Source of the DNA: JAAFIP01 sp963775085
Lineage (GTDB): Bacteria; Pseudomonadota; Gammaproteobacteria; Burkholderiales; Burkholderiaceae_C
Assembly: GCA_963775085.1 (NCBI GenBank)
Contig: CAVZHO010000005.1
Coordinates: forward strand, 248,001 to 312,000
Direction: 5' to 3'
Length of the DNA stretch: 64,000 nucleotides
Shown here: piece after piece, positions 44,223 through 51,992 of the stretch
How the letters are laid out: every line of letters begins with the position of its first letter
Numbering within the stretch: the stretch's first letter is position 1
Notes under the pieces: generated by a model
The model's input: the letters and a program-made list of their open reading frames with translations, nothing else
Told to the model about the DNA's origin: nothing
Database searches by the model: none
Program-made: the position numbers and the translations under genes

Positions 44223-44849
44223 ATGCTCGGCTCATTTTTCGGTATCGCGGACTACGGCGCATTTGTGGTGGCGATTATTGTGTTTTTACTCATCCCCGGC
44301 CCCGGCAATCTGGCGCTGATCACTTCGACAGGCAAGGGCGGCATACGCGGCGGCCTGGCCTGTACCTTGGGTGTGATCGCGGGCGACCAGGTGCTCATGT
44401 GGCTGGCCGTAGCGGGTGTGGCCACCCTATTAGCCACCTACCCAGCCGCCTTCAAAATTGTCCAGTTCGGAGGGGCCATCTACCTGGCCTATCTGGGCAT
44501 CAAGATGCTGATGGCCAAAGCGGGTGACGCACCCATCCTCAACATCCAGCCGCGCCAGTACTTCAAACAAGCCGCCATCATCACATTACTCAACCCCAAG
44601 GCCATCGTTTTCTACATGGCCTTCTTCCCTCTGTTTGTAGACCCTGCCACCCACCTGGGCCTGCCCACCTTTGGCATGATGGCTGTCACCATCGCTGTGC
44701 TTACCTTTCTGTATGGCCTGGCCGTGGTGCTCATCACCCATTACGCCGCAGAGCGCTTGCGCGCCAGCCCGCGTACCACCAGCGCTCTTAATAAAATAGC
44801 AGGCCTGTTTCTCATCGGCTTTGGCCTGAAACTCGCCCTGTCAAAGTAA
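44223..44849 (+). CDS. LysE family amino-acid exporter
   Basis: Inner-membrane exporter of the LysE/RhtB superfamily, 208 residues with six hydrophobic segments. The family's N-terminal segment FLLIPGPGNLALITSTGKGG is followed by GVIAGDQVLMWLAVAGV, and the mid-protein LLNPKAIVFYMAFFPLF is diagnostic. The exported amino acid cannot be told. It sits between rsmG and parA on the same strand, 22 bases before parA. Confidence 0.93.
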   Translation: MLGSFFGIADYGAFVVAIIVFLLIPGPGNLALITSTGKGGIRGGLACTLGVIAGDQVLMWLAVAGVATLLATYPAAFKIVQFGGAIYLAYLGIKMLMAKAGDAPILNIQPRQYFKQAAIITLLNPKAIVFYMAFFPLFVDPATHLGLPTFGMMAVTIAVLTFLYGLAVVLITHYAAERLRASPRTTSALNKIAGLFLIGFGLKLALSK

Positions 44850-44871
44850 ATATAAATACCAGCATCTACCC

Positions 44872-45642
44872 ATGAAAATATTTTGCGTTGCCAACCAAAA
44901 AGGCGGGGTCGGCAAGACCACCACCACCGTCAACCTGGCCGCAGGGCTGGCCAAAATCGGCCAACGCGTGCTGATGGTCGACCTCGATCCGCAGGGCAAC
45001 GCCACCATGGGCTCGGGCATCGACAAACGCAAGCTGGAACTGAGCGTGTACGACGTGCTGCTCGAATCCGCCAGCATCGCCGAGGCCCGCGTGCGCGCGG
45101 ACAAATGTGGCTACGACGTGCTGGGTGCCAGCCGTGACTTGGCAGGGGCCGAGGTGGAACTGGTAGGCTTGGAACACCGCGACCAGCGCCTGAAAAACGC
45201 CATCACCCAAGTCAAAACCGAGTACGACTTTGTGCTGATCGACTGCCCACCGTCTCTGAGCATGCTGACCTTGAACGGCCTGTGCAGCGCCCACGGCGTG
45301 ATCGTGCCCATGCAATGCGAATACTTTGCACTGGAGGGCCTGACGGATCTGGTCAACACTATCAAGCAGGTGCACGCCAACCTCAACAAAGACCTGGAGA
45401 TCATCGGCCTGCTGCGCGTCATGTTTGACCCGCGCATCACCTTGCAGCAGCAGGTCAGCGACCAACTCAAAACGCATTTTGGCGACAAGGTGTTCAACAC
45501 CGTCATTCCGCGCAACGTGCGCCTGGCCGAGGCGCCCAGCTACGGCCTGCCCGGCGTGGTGTTTGACCCGTCGGCCAAGGGCAGCGTGGCCTTTATCGAG
45601 TTTGCAGGCGAGATGGTGGCGCGCATCCGAGCCATGGCCTGA
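44872..45642 (+). CDS. parA: Chromosome partitioning ATPase ParA
   Basis: Deviant-Walker ATPase that moves ParB-bound origins. The 256-residue protein starts MKIFCVANQKGGVGKTTTTV with the KGGVGKTT motif and has VDLDPQGNATMGSGID, DFVLIDCPPSLSMLT and MQCEYFALEGL. It lacks an N-terminal helix-turn-helix, so it is the chromosomal (type Ib/Soj) form. It is followed by an RBBP9-like gene and parB, with four parS-like sites 1.1-2.3 kb upstream. Confidence 0.96.
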   Translation: MKIFCVANQKGGVGKTTTTVNLAAGLAKIGQRVLMVDLDPQGNATMGSGIDKRKLELSVYDVLLESASIAEARVRADKCGYDVLGASRDLAGAEVELVGLEHRDQRLKNAITQVKTEYDFVLIDCPPSLSMLTLNGLCSAHGVIVPMQCEYFALEGLTDLVNTIKQVHANLNKDLEIIGLLRVMFDPRITLQQQVSDQLKTHFGDKVFNTVIPRNVRLAEAPSYGLPGVVFDPSAKGSVAFIEFAGEMVARIRAMA

Positions 45643-45667
45643 GCTACCTAAAACCCGACAAAACCCT

Positions 45668-45726
45668 TAAAAATCAGGCTTTAGCCCATTAAAGTGGCGT
45701 GTAAAAGGCTACTAAATCAATAGCGC
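45668..45726 (-). repeat. Dispersed repeat copy 12 (variant), between parA and the RBBP9-like gene
   Basis: In minus orientation GCTATTGATTTAGTAGCC, then TTTTACACGCCACTTTAATG and GGCTAAAGCCTGATTTTT. It belongs to the ATTGGGCT variant and ends one base before the next start codon. Confidence 0.6.
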
Positions 45727-46401
45727 ATGTCAGCCCCTCCCGCCACTGTTCTTTTGCTTCCCGGCTGGCTCAACTCCGGCCCCAGCCACTGGCAAAGCCA
45801 CTGGGAGCTTATGCCCGGCTACACGCGTGTGCAACAGCACGACTGGCAACGGCCTCTGCGCGGCGACTGGATTGCGCGGCTGGAGGAGGAGGTGCTGCGG
45901 TGTGGTATGCCAGCAAACAGCCCGCTATTAAAAGAAGAGCTAAAAATGACCAGGAGTCAAGGACTATCAGCCAATTTGGCAGGTAAAACTGGTGTTGAAG
46001 ACGCAGCAACCCCCGGCACGCACCGCGCCACCGCCCGCAACATCCTGCTGGTAGCCCACAGCCTGGGCTGCCACCAAGTCGCCGCCTGGGCCGCGCATTC
46101 GCAGCATACCCAGCGCATACGCGGCGCGCTGCTGGTGGCTCCGCCCGATGTCACGCGGGACGACCTGCCGCCCGATTTGTACAACTGGCGAAAGCCCGTA
46201 CTTAACCAGCTGCCTTTCCCCGCCACCTGTGTCATTTCCAGCAACGACCCCTTCGCCAGCCTGGAAGCGGGCCGCTCCATGGCTGCTGCTTGGGGTGCGC
46301 GCTGCATCGAGCTGGGCGCGTTCGGTCATATCAATGGCGACTCGGGTTTGGGTGACTGGCAGCAAGGCCAGGCTTGGCTGGCCGAGCTATGCGGGCCCTA
46401 A
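45727..46401 (+). CDS. RBBP9/YdeN family alpha/beta hydrolase with repeat-encoded insertion
   Basis: Small serine hydrolase of 224 residues; family members are usually about 180-190. The N-terminus VLLLPGWLNSGPSHWQSHWE, nucleophile elbow AHSLGC (Ser112), acid in SSNDPFAS and histidine in GHINGDSGLGDW are all present. Residues about 62-98 match no part of the family and are encoded by a full dispersed repeat (copy 13) in frame, which accounts for the extra length. The insertion precedes the nucleophile strand. It lies between parA and parB; its place may be hitch-hiking rather than functional. Confidence 0.88.
   Translation: MSAPPATVLLLPGWLNSGPSHWQSHWELMPGYTRVQQHDWQRPLRGDWIARLEEEVLRCGMPANSPLLKEELKMTRSQGLSANLAGKTGVEDAATPGTHRATARNILLVAHSLGCHQVAAWAAHSQHTQRIRGALLVAPPDVTRDDLPPDLYNWRKPVLNQLPFPATCVISSNDPFASLEAGRSMAAAWGARCIELGAFGHINGDSGLGDWQQGQAWLAELCGP
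45922..45989 (+). repeat. Dispersed repeat copy 13, in frame inside the RBBP9-like gene
   Basis: CCGCTATTAAAAGAAGAGC, then TAAAAATGACCAGGAGTCAA, GGACTATCAGCC and AATTTGGCAGGTAAAA. It encodes LLKEELKMTRSQGLSANLAG, sharing SQGLSA with copy 5. Confidence 0.82.
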
Positions 46402-46426
46402 ACGTCAGCGGGTAAACTCAGCGCCT

Positions 46427-47371
46427 ATGGTCACTAAAAAACCCCGAGGCCTCGGCCTGGGCCTGGAAGCATTGCTCGGCCCCAAAGTACAAGATGCCGC
46501 CCCCGGCACGTCCAACGCAGCCAGCCCCGGCCTTCCAAATACTCTGCTGCTGACCGAGCTGATCCCCGGCATCTACCAGCCGCGCACCCGCATGGACGAG
46601 GGCGCGCTGTACGAGCTGGCCGAAAGCATCAAGGCGCAGGGCATCATGCAGCCCATCCTGGTGCGCAAGCTGGCCAGCGATGCTGACGGACAGGCGCGCT
46701 ACGGCGACAAGGCGGGCAAGTATGAAATCATCGCCGGTGAGCGGCGCTTTCGGGCCGCCAAACTGGCCGGGCTGGACAGCGTACCGGTGCTGGTCAAAGA
46801 CGTAGCCGACAACCATGCCGCCGCCATGGCGCTGATCGAGAACATCCAGCGCGAAGACCTGAACCCCTTGGAAGAAGCGCAGGGCCTGCAACGCCTGATC
46901 AAAGAATTTGGTCTCACGCACGAGACCGCCGCCCAGGCCGTGGGCCGCTCACGCAGCGCCGCCAGCAACCTGCTGCGCCTGCTCAACCTGTCTGAGCCGG
47001 TGCAAACCATGCTGATGGCGGGCGATATCGACATGGGCCACGCCCGGGCCCTGCTGGCCTTGGACCGCGCAACACAGATCACGGCGGCCAACCAGATCAA
47101 CAGCAAAAAGCTCTCGGTGCGCGAGGCCGAAAGCCTGGTCAAAAAGCTTAGCGCCGAGTTCACCCTGACCCCGCAAAAGCCGGGCAAGGAAAAGTCCCGC
47201 GACATCAAACGGGTGGAAGAAGAGCTGTCCGACCTGCTGGCCGCTGAGGTGGAAGTGCGGGTGAAAAAGCGCGTCAAGCGCCATGGCAAGGTGGAGGAGC
47301 TGGGTGAGCTGGCGATCCAGTTTGGCAGTCTGGATGAGCTGAACGGTTTTATTGACCGATTACGCGGCTGA
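46427..47371 (+). CDS. parB: Chromosome partitioning protein ParB
   Basis: CTPase and parS-binding protein that loads onto origin-proximal DNA. The 314-residue protein starts MVTKKPRGLGLGLEALLG, the usual basic N-terminus, and has the CTP-binding motifs EIIAGERRFRAAKLAGL and ALIENIQREDLNPLEEA, the helix-turn-helix THETAAQAVGRSRSAASNLLRLL, and a C-terminal dimerisation domain. It is 25 bases after the RBBP9-like stop. The four parS-like sites upstream are its expected targets. Confidence 0.96.
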   Translation: MVTKKPRGLGLGLEALLGPKVQDAAPGTSNAASPGLPNTLLLTELIPGIYQPRTRMDEGALYELAESIKAQGIMQPILVRKLASDADGQARYGDKAGKYEIIAGERRFRAAKLAGLDSVPVLVKDVADNHAAAMALIENIQREDLNPLEEAQGLQRLIKEFGLTHETAAQAVGRSRSAASNLLRLLNLSEPVQTMLMAGDIDMGHARALLALDRATQITAANQINSKKLSVREAESLVKKLSAEFTLTPQKPGKEKSRDIKRVEEELSDLLAAEVEVRVKKRVKRHGKVEELGELAIQFGSLDELNGFIDRLRG

Positions 47372-47511
47372 GCCGCTTCGCTGGCGCTGGCACAACCGCA
47401 CAAAAGCGCCTAGAATTGTTCAGGCCTAGTTAAAAATCGGTGTCTGACACTGTAAACCCCGCGTAGGCAGCTCTGTTTTCAGTAGCATCACACCTCATTG
47501 TGGAGCCTATC

Positions 47512-48492
47512 ATGAACGCAAAACAACGCCTCCTGTCACTTGCCCTGGTGGCCGCCCTGGCCCCAGCCGGCGCACAAACGCTGGGTGGCGCCAACACCCA
47601 GGCCAGCAACACCGCCCTGGCCGAAAAATGCGACGCGCCCAAGGGCACGATGGCCGTGGTTGAGCCGCAATCCGAGGTCATCGCCGCCCTCCTGCGCTAC
47701 AGCCTGCAGTCGCCCACGCCGCTGATCCGCATGATCATCCAGCAGTCCAACTGTTTTCAGGTGGTCGAGCGGGGTGCGGGCATGCGCAACCTGATGCAAG
47801 AGCGCGCGCTGGCCGAAAGCGGCCAGATGCAGGCCGACCAGAACATTGGCAAGGGCCAGATGGTGGCGGCCGATTTTGTGCTGACCCCCAGCGTGGTGAT
47901 TTCCAACCCCAATGCCGGGGGCGTGGGGGGTGGCCTGGGTGCCTTGGGCGGCCGTTTGGGCATTCTGGGAGCCATCGCCGGCGGCCTGAAGTTCAAGGAA
48001 GCCTCCACCTCGATGATTCTGGCCGACGCGCGCTCCAGCCTGCAGATTGCCTCGGCCGAGGGCAGCGCCCAAAAGACCGACTTCAACATCGGCGGCGTGC
48101 TGTTTGGCGGTGGCGCCGGGGCCGCCCTGGGCGGCTACACCAATACCGCCGAGGGCAAGCTGATTGCCGCCAGCTTTCTGGACAACTGGAACAATATTGT
48201 CAAAACCATTCGCGGCAATGCCAGCCTGATCCAGGCCAAGGCGGGTGTCGCCTCGCAGGCCAATGCCGCTGGCAGCGTGCGGGCCGGTGCGGGCAACGCG
48301 GGCGATGTCTATGTGGCCAAAATTGCCGGGGTCAAGGCGCTGCGCGCGCCCGCCGAAGGCTCGGGCGAAATTGCCACGCTGAGCAAAACCGACGAAGTGA
48401 TTTTTGAGGGCGAAGAAAAAGACGGCTTCATCAAGGTGGCCACCAGCAATGGCACCGGCTGGGTCAAGGCCATCATGATGCGGAAGCAGTGA
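47512..48492 (+). CDS. CsgG-like lipoprotein-family protein with C-terminal SH3-like domain
   Basis: Exported protein of 326 residues. A signal peptide (about residues 1-21, ending APAGAQ) is followed by a CsgG/HfaB-type domain (TPLIRMIIQQSNCFQVVERG, then GQMVAADFVLTPSVVIS), a glycine-rich stretch and a short C-terminal beta domain (ATLSKTDEVIFEGEEKDGFI) of SH3 type. There is no lipobox cysteine at the cleavage site, unlike true CsgG. No curli or holdfast genes are near. The ATG at 47512 has GGAG upstream. It may help export or wall association; function is not established. Confidence 0.78.
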   Translation: MNAKQRLLSLALVAALAPAGAQTLGGANTQASNTALAEKCDAPKGTMAVVEPQSEVIAALLRYSLQSPTPLIRMIIQQSNCFQVVERGAGMRNLMQERALAESGQMQADQNIGKGQMVAADFVLTPSVVISNPNAGGVGGGLGALGGRLGILGAIAGGLKFKEASTSMILADARSSLQIASAEGSAQKTDFNIGGVLFGGGAGAALGGYTNTAEGKLIAASFLDNWNNIVKTIRGNASLIQAKAGVASQANAAGSVRAGAGNAGDVYVAKIAGVKALRAPAEGSGEIATLSKTDEVIFEGEEKDGFIKVATSNGTGWVKAIMMRKQ

Positions 48493-48504
48493 GTGCCTCG
48501 ATAG

Positions 48505-48554
48505 GCCGGCAGCCCAATCAAATAAGGCGTAAGAAGCTATTAAATAAATAGCGT
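48505..48554 (-). repeat. Dispersed repeat copy 14 (variant), after the CsgG-like gene
   Basis: In minus orientation ACGCTATTTATTTAATAGC, then TTCTTACGCCTTATTTGATT and GGGCTGCCGGCC. It lies between convergent genes. Confidence 0.72.
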
Positions 48555-48560
48555 TATGCG

Positions 48561-49373
48561 CTAGCGGCTGGCCGGCGGCGCCACCGTCGCCCCTTCAATC
48601 TGGTGCCGCGCCAGCGCCTGGGCCACAAAGCCGCTGGCCTTCATGTCTTCAACATACGTGCTGAGGTAGGCATGCGCTGCCTCCCGCCCCTTGGGCAGAC
48701 CCATCGCCTGGTTGATCACCATAAAGCGCCCATCCAACAGGCGCATGCCGGGGATGCGCTGGGCATCCATCTGCAGCTGCTGCTTCACGCCCGCCGCCAC
48801 TTCCAGCTTTTGCGCCGCCATCATGTCCAGCACGGCGGGCGAGCTGGGCGCGCGCACCAAAGTGGCGGCCTTGATCTCGCGGGTGAGGTACAGGTCATAG
48901 GCGCTGTTGATGCCCACCACGATGCGGTGGCCCGCGCGGTCTACCTCGGCATTGGTTTTGATCGGCGAGGCATTGGGCACCATGTACGCGCCTTCGATCT
49001 GCACGTAGGCCGGGGTCTGGCCCATGTCGCCGCCGCGCACCGGGTCAATGGCCACAAAGGCCACGTCCACCTGCGCGGCCTTGACGGCCTCGACCACTTT
49101 GCCTGCGGCAGAAAACTGCACCAGCTCGACCGGCACGCCCAGGCGCCTGCCCAGCTCGCGCGCCAGATCGACCGACACGCCGACGGGTTGGCCGCTGGCA
49201 TCTTTTTTGGCCAGGATCGGGTTGCCCAGATTGATGGCAGCACGCAAGGTGCCGCTGGGAGCAAACTCTTTGACGAGGGCGGCGGAAGGGGCAGGGGGTG
49301 GGGTGGCGCAGGCGGTGAGCATGGTGATGAGGGTGGCAACGATAAGTACAGGGAATTTTTTGAAGTGTGTCAT
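48561..49373 (-). CDS. Amino-acid ABC-type periplasmic substrate-binding lipoprotein
   Basis: Solute-binding protein of the SBP_bac_3 family, 270 residues. It has a lipoprotein signal (MLTACATPP, lipobox cysteine about residue 22), then the family start GTLRAAINLGNPILAKKD and VSVDLARELGRRLGVPVELV. The second lobe includes RIVVGINSAYDLYL. No permease or ATPase gene is adjacent, so it is an orphan binding protein or acts with a distant transporter or sensor. It follows the FAD-linked oxidase gene by 51 bases and may be co-transcribed. Confidence 0.88.
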   Translation of the reverse strand: MTHFKKFPVLIVATLITMLTACATPPPAPSAALVKEFAPSGTLRAAINLGNPILAKKDASGQPVGVSVDLARELGRRLGVPVELVQFSAAGKVVEAVKAAQVDVAFVAIDPVRGGDMGQTPAYVQIEGAYMVPNASPIKTNAEVDRAGHRIVVGINSAYDLYLTREIKAATLVRAPSSPAVLDMMAAQKLEVAAGVKQQLQMDAQRIPGMRLLDGRFMVINQAMGLPKGREAAHAYLSTYVEDMKASGFVAQALARHQIEGATVAPPASR

Positions 49374-49424
49374 GCGAATCTTGTTGTAGCCTCGTGGGTG
49401 TGTTGAATGCGCTTTGCGGCCGAG

Positions 49425-50849
49425 CTACCAAGTAAAAATCTTGCCCGGATTCATGATGTTGTGCGGGTCCAGCGCGTGCTTGATGGTACGCATCATGCCC
49501 ACCGCGCCTTCGCCCGCTTCGGTGACCAGAAAGTCTTGCTTGTGCAGGCCAATGCCGTGTTCGCCGGTGCAGGTGCCTTCCAAACTCAGCGCGCGGTGTA
49601 CCAGCTGGTGGTTCAGCTCCTCGGCGGTTTGGCGCTCGGTAGCGCTGCTCGGGTCAATCAAATAACCAAAGTGAAAGTTGCCGTCGCCCACATGGCCGAC
49701 TAAAAAGTACGGGATGCCACTGGCCTCCACTTCGGCCACGCTGTCCAACAGGCAGTCGGCCAGGCGCGAGATCGGCACACAGGTGTCGGTGCTGATGGCC
49801 CGGCAGCCGGGGCGACTTTGCAAGGCGGCAAAGTAGGCGTTGTGCCGCGCCGTCCACAGCTTGGTACGCGCCTCGGGGGTGCTGGCCCATTCAAAGGCCT
49901 GACCACCGTGTTCGGTGGCCAGCTCTTGCACCGTCTCGGCCTGCTCTTTCACGCTGGCGGGCGAACCGTGAAACTCCATCAGCAGCATCGGCTCCTCGCG
50001 CAGGCCCAGCTTGCTGTGCGCGTTGACCATGCGCACCGTGTGGTGGTCAATCAGCTCCACCCGTGCAATCGGCACGCCGAGTTGGATCATCTGGATCGTC
50101 GTATTGACCGCCGCTTCAATACTAGGGAAAGAGCAGGTCGCCGCGCTGATGGCCTCGGGGATCGGGTAGAGCTTTAACGTGATTTCGGTGATCACGCCCA
50201 GTGTGCCCTCGCTGCCCACCATCAGGCGAGTCAGGTCGTAGCCTGCACTCGACTTTTTAGCCCGGGTGCCAGTGCGAATCACCTCGCCGCTGGCCGTCAC
50301 CACCTCCAGCGCCAGCACGTTCTCGCGCATGGTGCCGTAGCGCACGGCGTTGGTGCCACTGGCGCGCGTAGCGCTCATGCCACCCAGCGTGGCATCGGCG
50401 CCGGGGTCGATGGGGAAGAACAGGCCGGTAGACTTGACTTCTTCATTCAGCGCCTTGCGGCACACGCCCGCCTGCACCGTCACCGTCAGGTCTTCGGCGT
50501 TGATGTGCAGCACCTGGTTCATACGCCCCAGGTCAATGCTGATGCCGCCTTGCACGGCCAGCAAATGGCCTTCCAGCGAGCTGCCCACGCCAAAGGGAAT
50601 CACCGGGGTTTTGTACTGCGCCGCCAGCTTCACTGCGTCGGCCACGTCCAGCGTTTTTTCGGCAAACACCACGGCGGCGGGCGGCGGAACCTCGGTAAAT
50701 GCGGATTCATCCCGCCCATGCTGGGTGCGCACGGCCATAGCGGTGGAGCATTGGTCGCCAAAGCGTTGTTTCAACGCGTCAATCAAGGCCTGGGGGGTTT
50801 CGCGTTGGGCGATGGCGGGTAGCAGATGGACGGGTAATGGGGCATTCAT
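49425..50849 (-). CDS. FAD-binding oxidoreductase (D-lactate dehydrogenase/glycolate oxidase GlcD type)
   Basis: Flavoenzyme of the PCMH/VAO family, 474 residues from the ATG at 50849, which has GGAG seven bases upstream. The FAD domain shows PVIPFGVGSSLEGH, GGMSATRASGTNAVRYGTM and GSEGTLGVITEITLKL, and the cap domain ends GEHGIGLHKQDFLV after HVGDGNFHFGYLID. Members oxidise D-lactate, glycolate or D-2-hydroxyacids and pass electrons to quinone or cytochrome c. No glcE/glcF genes adjoin it, so a single-subunit D-lactate dehydrogenase is more likely. Confidence 0.9.
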   Translation of the reverse strand: MNAPLPVHLLPAIAQRETPQALIDALKQRFGDQCSTAMAVRTQHGRDESAFTEVPPPAAVVFAEKTLDVADAVKLAAQYKTPVIPFGVGSSLEGHLLAVQGGISIDLGRMNQVLHINAEDLTVTVQAGVCRKALNEEVKSTGLFFPIDPGADATLGGMSATRASGTNAVRYGTMRENVLALEVVTASGEVIRTGTRAKKSSAGYDLTRLMVGSEGTLGVITEITLKLYPIPEAISAATCSFPSIEAAVNTTIQMIQLGVPIARVELIDHHTVRMVNAHSKLGLREEPMLLMEFHGSPASVKEQAETVQELATEHGGQAFEWASTPEARTKLWTARHNAYFAALQSRPGCRAISTDTCVPISRLADCLLDSVAEVEASGIPYFLVGHVGDGNFHFGYLIDPSSATERQTAEELNHQLVHRALSLEGTCTGEHGIGLHKQDFLVTEAGEGAVGMMRTIKHALDPHNIMNPGKIFTW

Positions 50850-50962
50850 GGCGTTTCTCCGGCTTAGGTTTGACATTATGCCGCCGTGGGGCGATGGCTT
50901 GGTTTGCTTTGTTGTGTTTGATTTGTTGGGCTGACATTTGGTGCGCTGTGCTGGCTACGCCT

Positions 50963-51040
50963 CGGGTGATGAAGCGTATGCCTAACGCCCTCATACTGGG
51001 GTACCAGAAATCGGGCATTAGGCACACCCTTCATCACCTG
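50963..51040. repeat. Hairpin 1 of a twin-hairpin region
   Basis: GGTGATGAA (50965-50973) pairs with TTCATCACC (51030-51038), TGCCTAA (50979-50985) with TTAGGCA (51018-51024), and GCCC with GGGC (50987-50990, 51013-51016). The apex 50987-51014 occurs again inverted in hairpin 2. It lies in the 444-base gap 50850-51293, where I see no gene. Confidence 0.68.
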
Positions 51041-51053
51041 CAACCACGGTAGC

Positions 51054-51102
51054 GCGCTACCCGTAGTCTCCGGCAAGTATTTCCCGAAGCTACGGGTAGC
51101 GC
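51054..51102. repeat. Central hairpin of the twin-hairpin region
   Basis: GCGCTACCCGTAG (51054-51066) and CTACGGGTAGCGC (51090-51102) form a perfect 13-pair stem with a 23-base loop. Confidence 0.7.
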
Positions 51103-51119
51103 ACAACCATCCTAGCTGA

Positions 51120-51191
51120 CCGATGTGGTCTATCTCAGCCGACCGATTTCTGGTACTCCAGTATGAGGGCGGATGAGATAGACCACATCGG
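51120..51191. repeat. Hairpin 2 of a twin-hairpin region
   Basis: An 18-base perfect stem (51120-51137 with 51174-51191) encloses an apex, 51143-51170, that is the reverse complement of the hairpin 1 apex at 27 of 28 positions. The stems of the two hairpins are unrelated to each other. Confidence 0.7.
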
Positions 51192-51293
51192 GCGTACAAA
51201 TACAAGACCTGCGCGCTAGACAAATCACCACGCTAAACACGTCAACCCAACACTGCCACAATAGAGCCAACACACCGACCAAGGAAGAAAACC

Positions 51294-51860
51294 ATGGGCA
51301 ACCGCCTCACCCAAATAGCCACCCGCACCGGCGACGACGGCACCACTGGCCTGGGCGACAACACCCGTGTGCCCAAAGACCACCTGCGCGTACATGCCAT
51401 GGGCGAGGTAGACGAACTCAACTCGTGTATTGGCGTACTGCTGTGCGAAGACATGCCCCAAGATGTGCGCGAGCTGCTGGTCGACATACAGCACCAGCTG
51501 TTCAATTTGGGCGGCGAGCTGTCGATCCCCGGCTTTGAGCTGCTCAAGGCCGAGGCCCTGCTGCAACTGGACAACGCACTGGAAACCTACAACGCAACCC
51601 TGCCGCGCCTGCAGGAGTTCATCCTGCCCGCCGGCAGCCGCGCCGCGTCACTCGCCCACGTGTGCCGTACCGTCGCCCGCCGGGCCGAGCGCGCCGTGGT
51701 CGCGCTGGGCCACACGGAGCCGATCAAAGACAACCCACGCCAGTACCTGAACAGGCTGTCCGATCTGATGTTTGTGCTGGCCCGCGTACTCAACCGCATG
51801 CACGGCGGCGACGATGTGTACTGGAAAAGCGAACGCATGAAGCAGACCGCCGCACCCTGA
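51294..51860 (+). CDS. Cob(I)yrinic acid a,c-diamide adenosyltransferase (PduO type)
   Basis: Makes adenosylcobalamin from cob(I)alamin and ATP. The 188-residue protein has the PduO-family ATP motif TRTGDDGTTGLGDNTRV near the N-terminus, HAMGEVDELNSCIGVLL, and the C-terminal signature VCRTVARRAERAVVALG then LNRLSDLMFVLARVLN. It provides the B12 cofactor form for mutases. No B12 synthesis genes or cobalamin riboswitch are visible nearby; the hairpin region upstream does not match that riboswitch. Confidence 0.95.
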   Translation: MGNRLTQIATRTGDDGTTGLGDNTRVPKDHLRVHAMGEVDELNSCIGVLLCEDMPQDVRELLVDIQHQLFNLGGELSIPGFELLKAEALLQLDNALETYNATLPRLQEFILPAGSRAASLAHVCRTVARRAERAVVALGHTEPIKDNPRQYLNRLSDLMFVLARVLNRMHGGDDVYWKSERMKQTAAP

Positions 51861-51928
51861 AGCCGCGCGACCGCTGCACCGGCCTCAAACTTGCAAAAAT
51901 CGTACTTCATCCCTGGTTTACCTAACAA

Positions 51929-51983
51929 ATATGCCCGTAGTCCTTGTGTACAGGACGTAAGTAGCTTATTAAATAAGGAGCGT
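51929..51983 (-). repeat. Dispersed repeat copy 15, in the leader of the CDF gene
   Basis: In minus orientation GCTCCTTATTTAATAAGC, then TACTTACGTCC, GTACACAAGG and ACTACGGGCATATT. Its plus strand supplies the AAGGAG 12 bases before the CDF start codon. Confidence 0.8.
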
Positions 51984-51992
51984 GTATTTTCC

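Noticed and set aside
50979..51024. Integron attC-like site (GCCTAAC ... TTAGGC)
   Set aside because: The outer bases resemble attC core sites, but the right core lacks the required GTT triplet (it reads ATTAGGC), no gene cassette follows and no integrase is present.
50850..51293. Cobalamin riboswitch before the adenosyltransferase
   Set aside because: The conserved B12-box segment was not found; the region is explained by the three hairpins.
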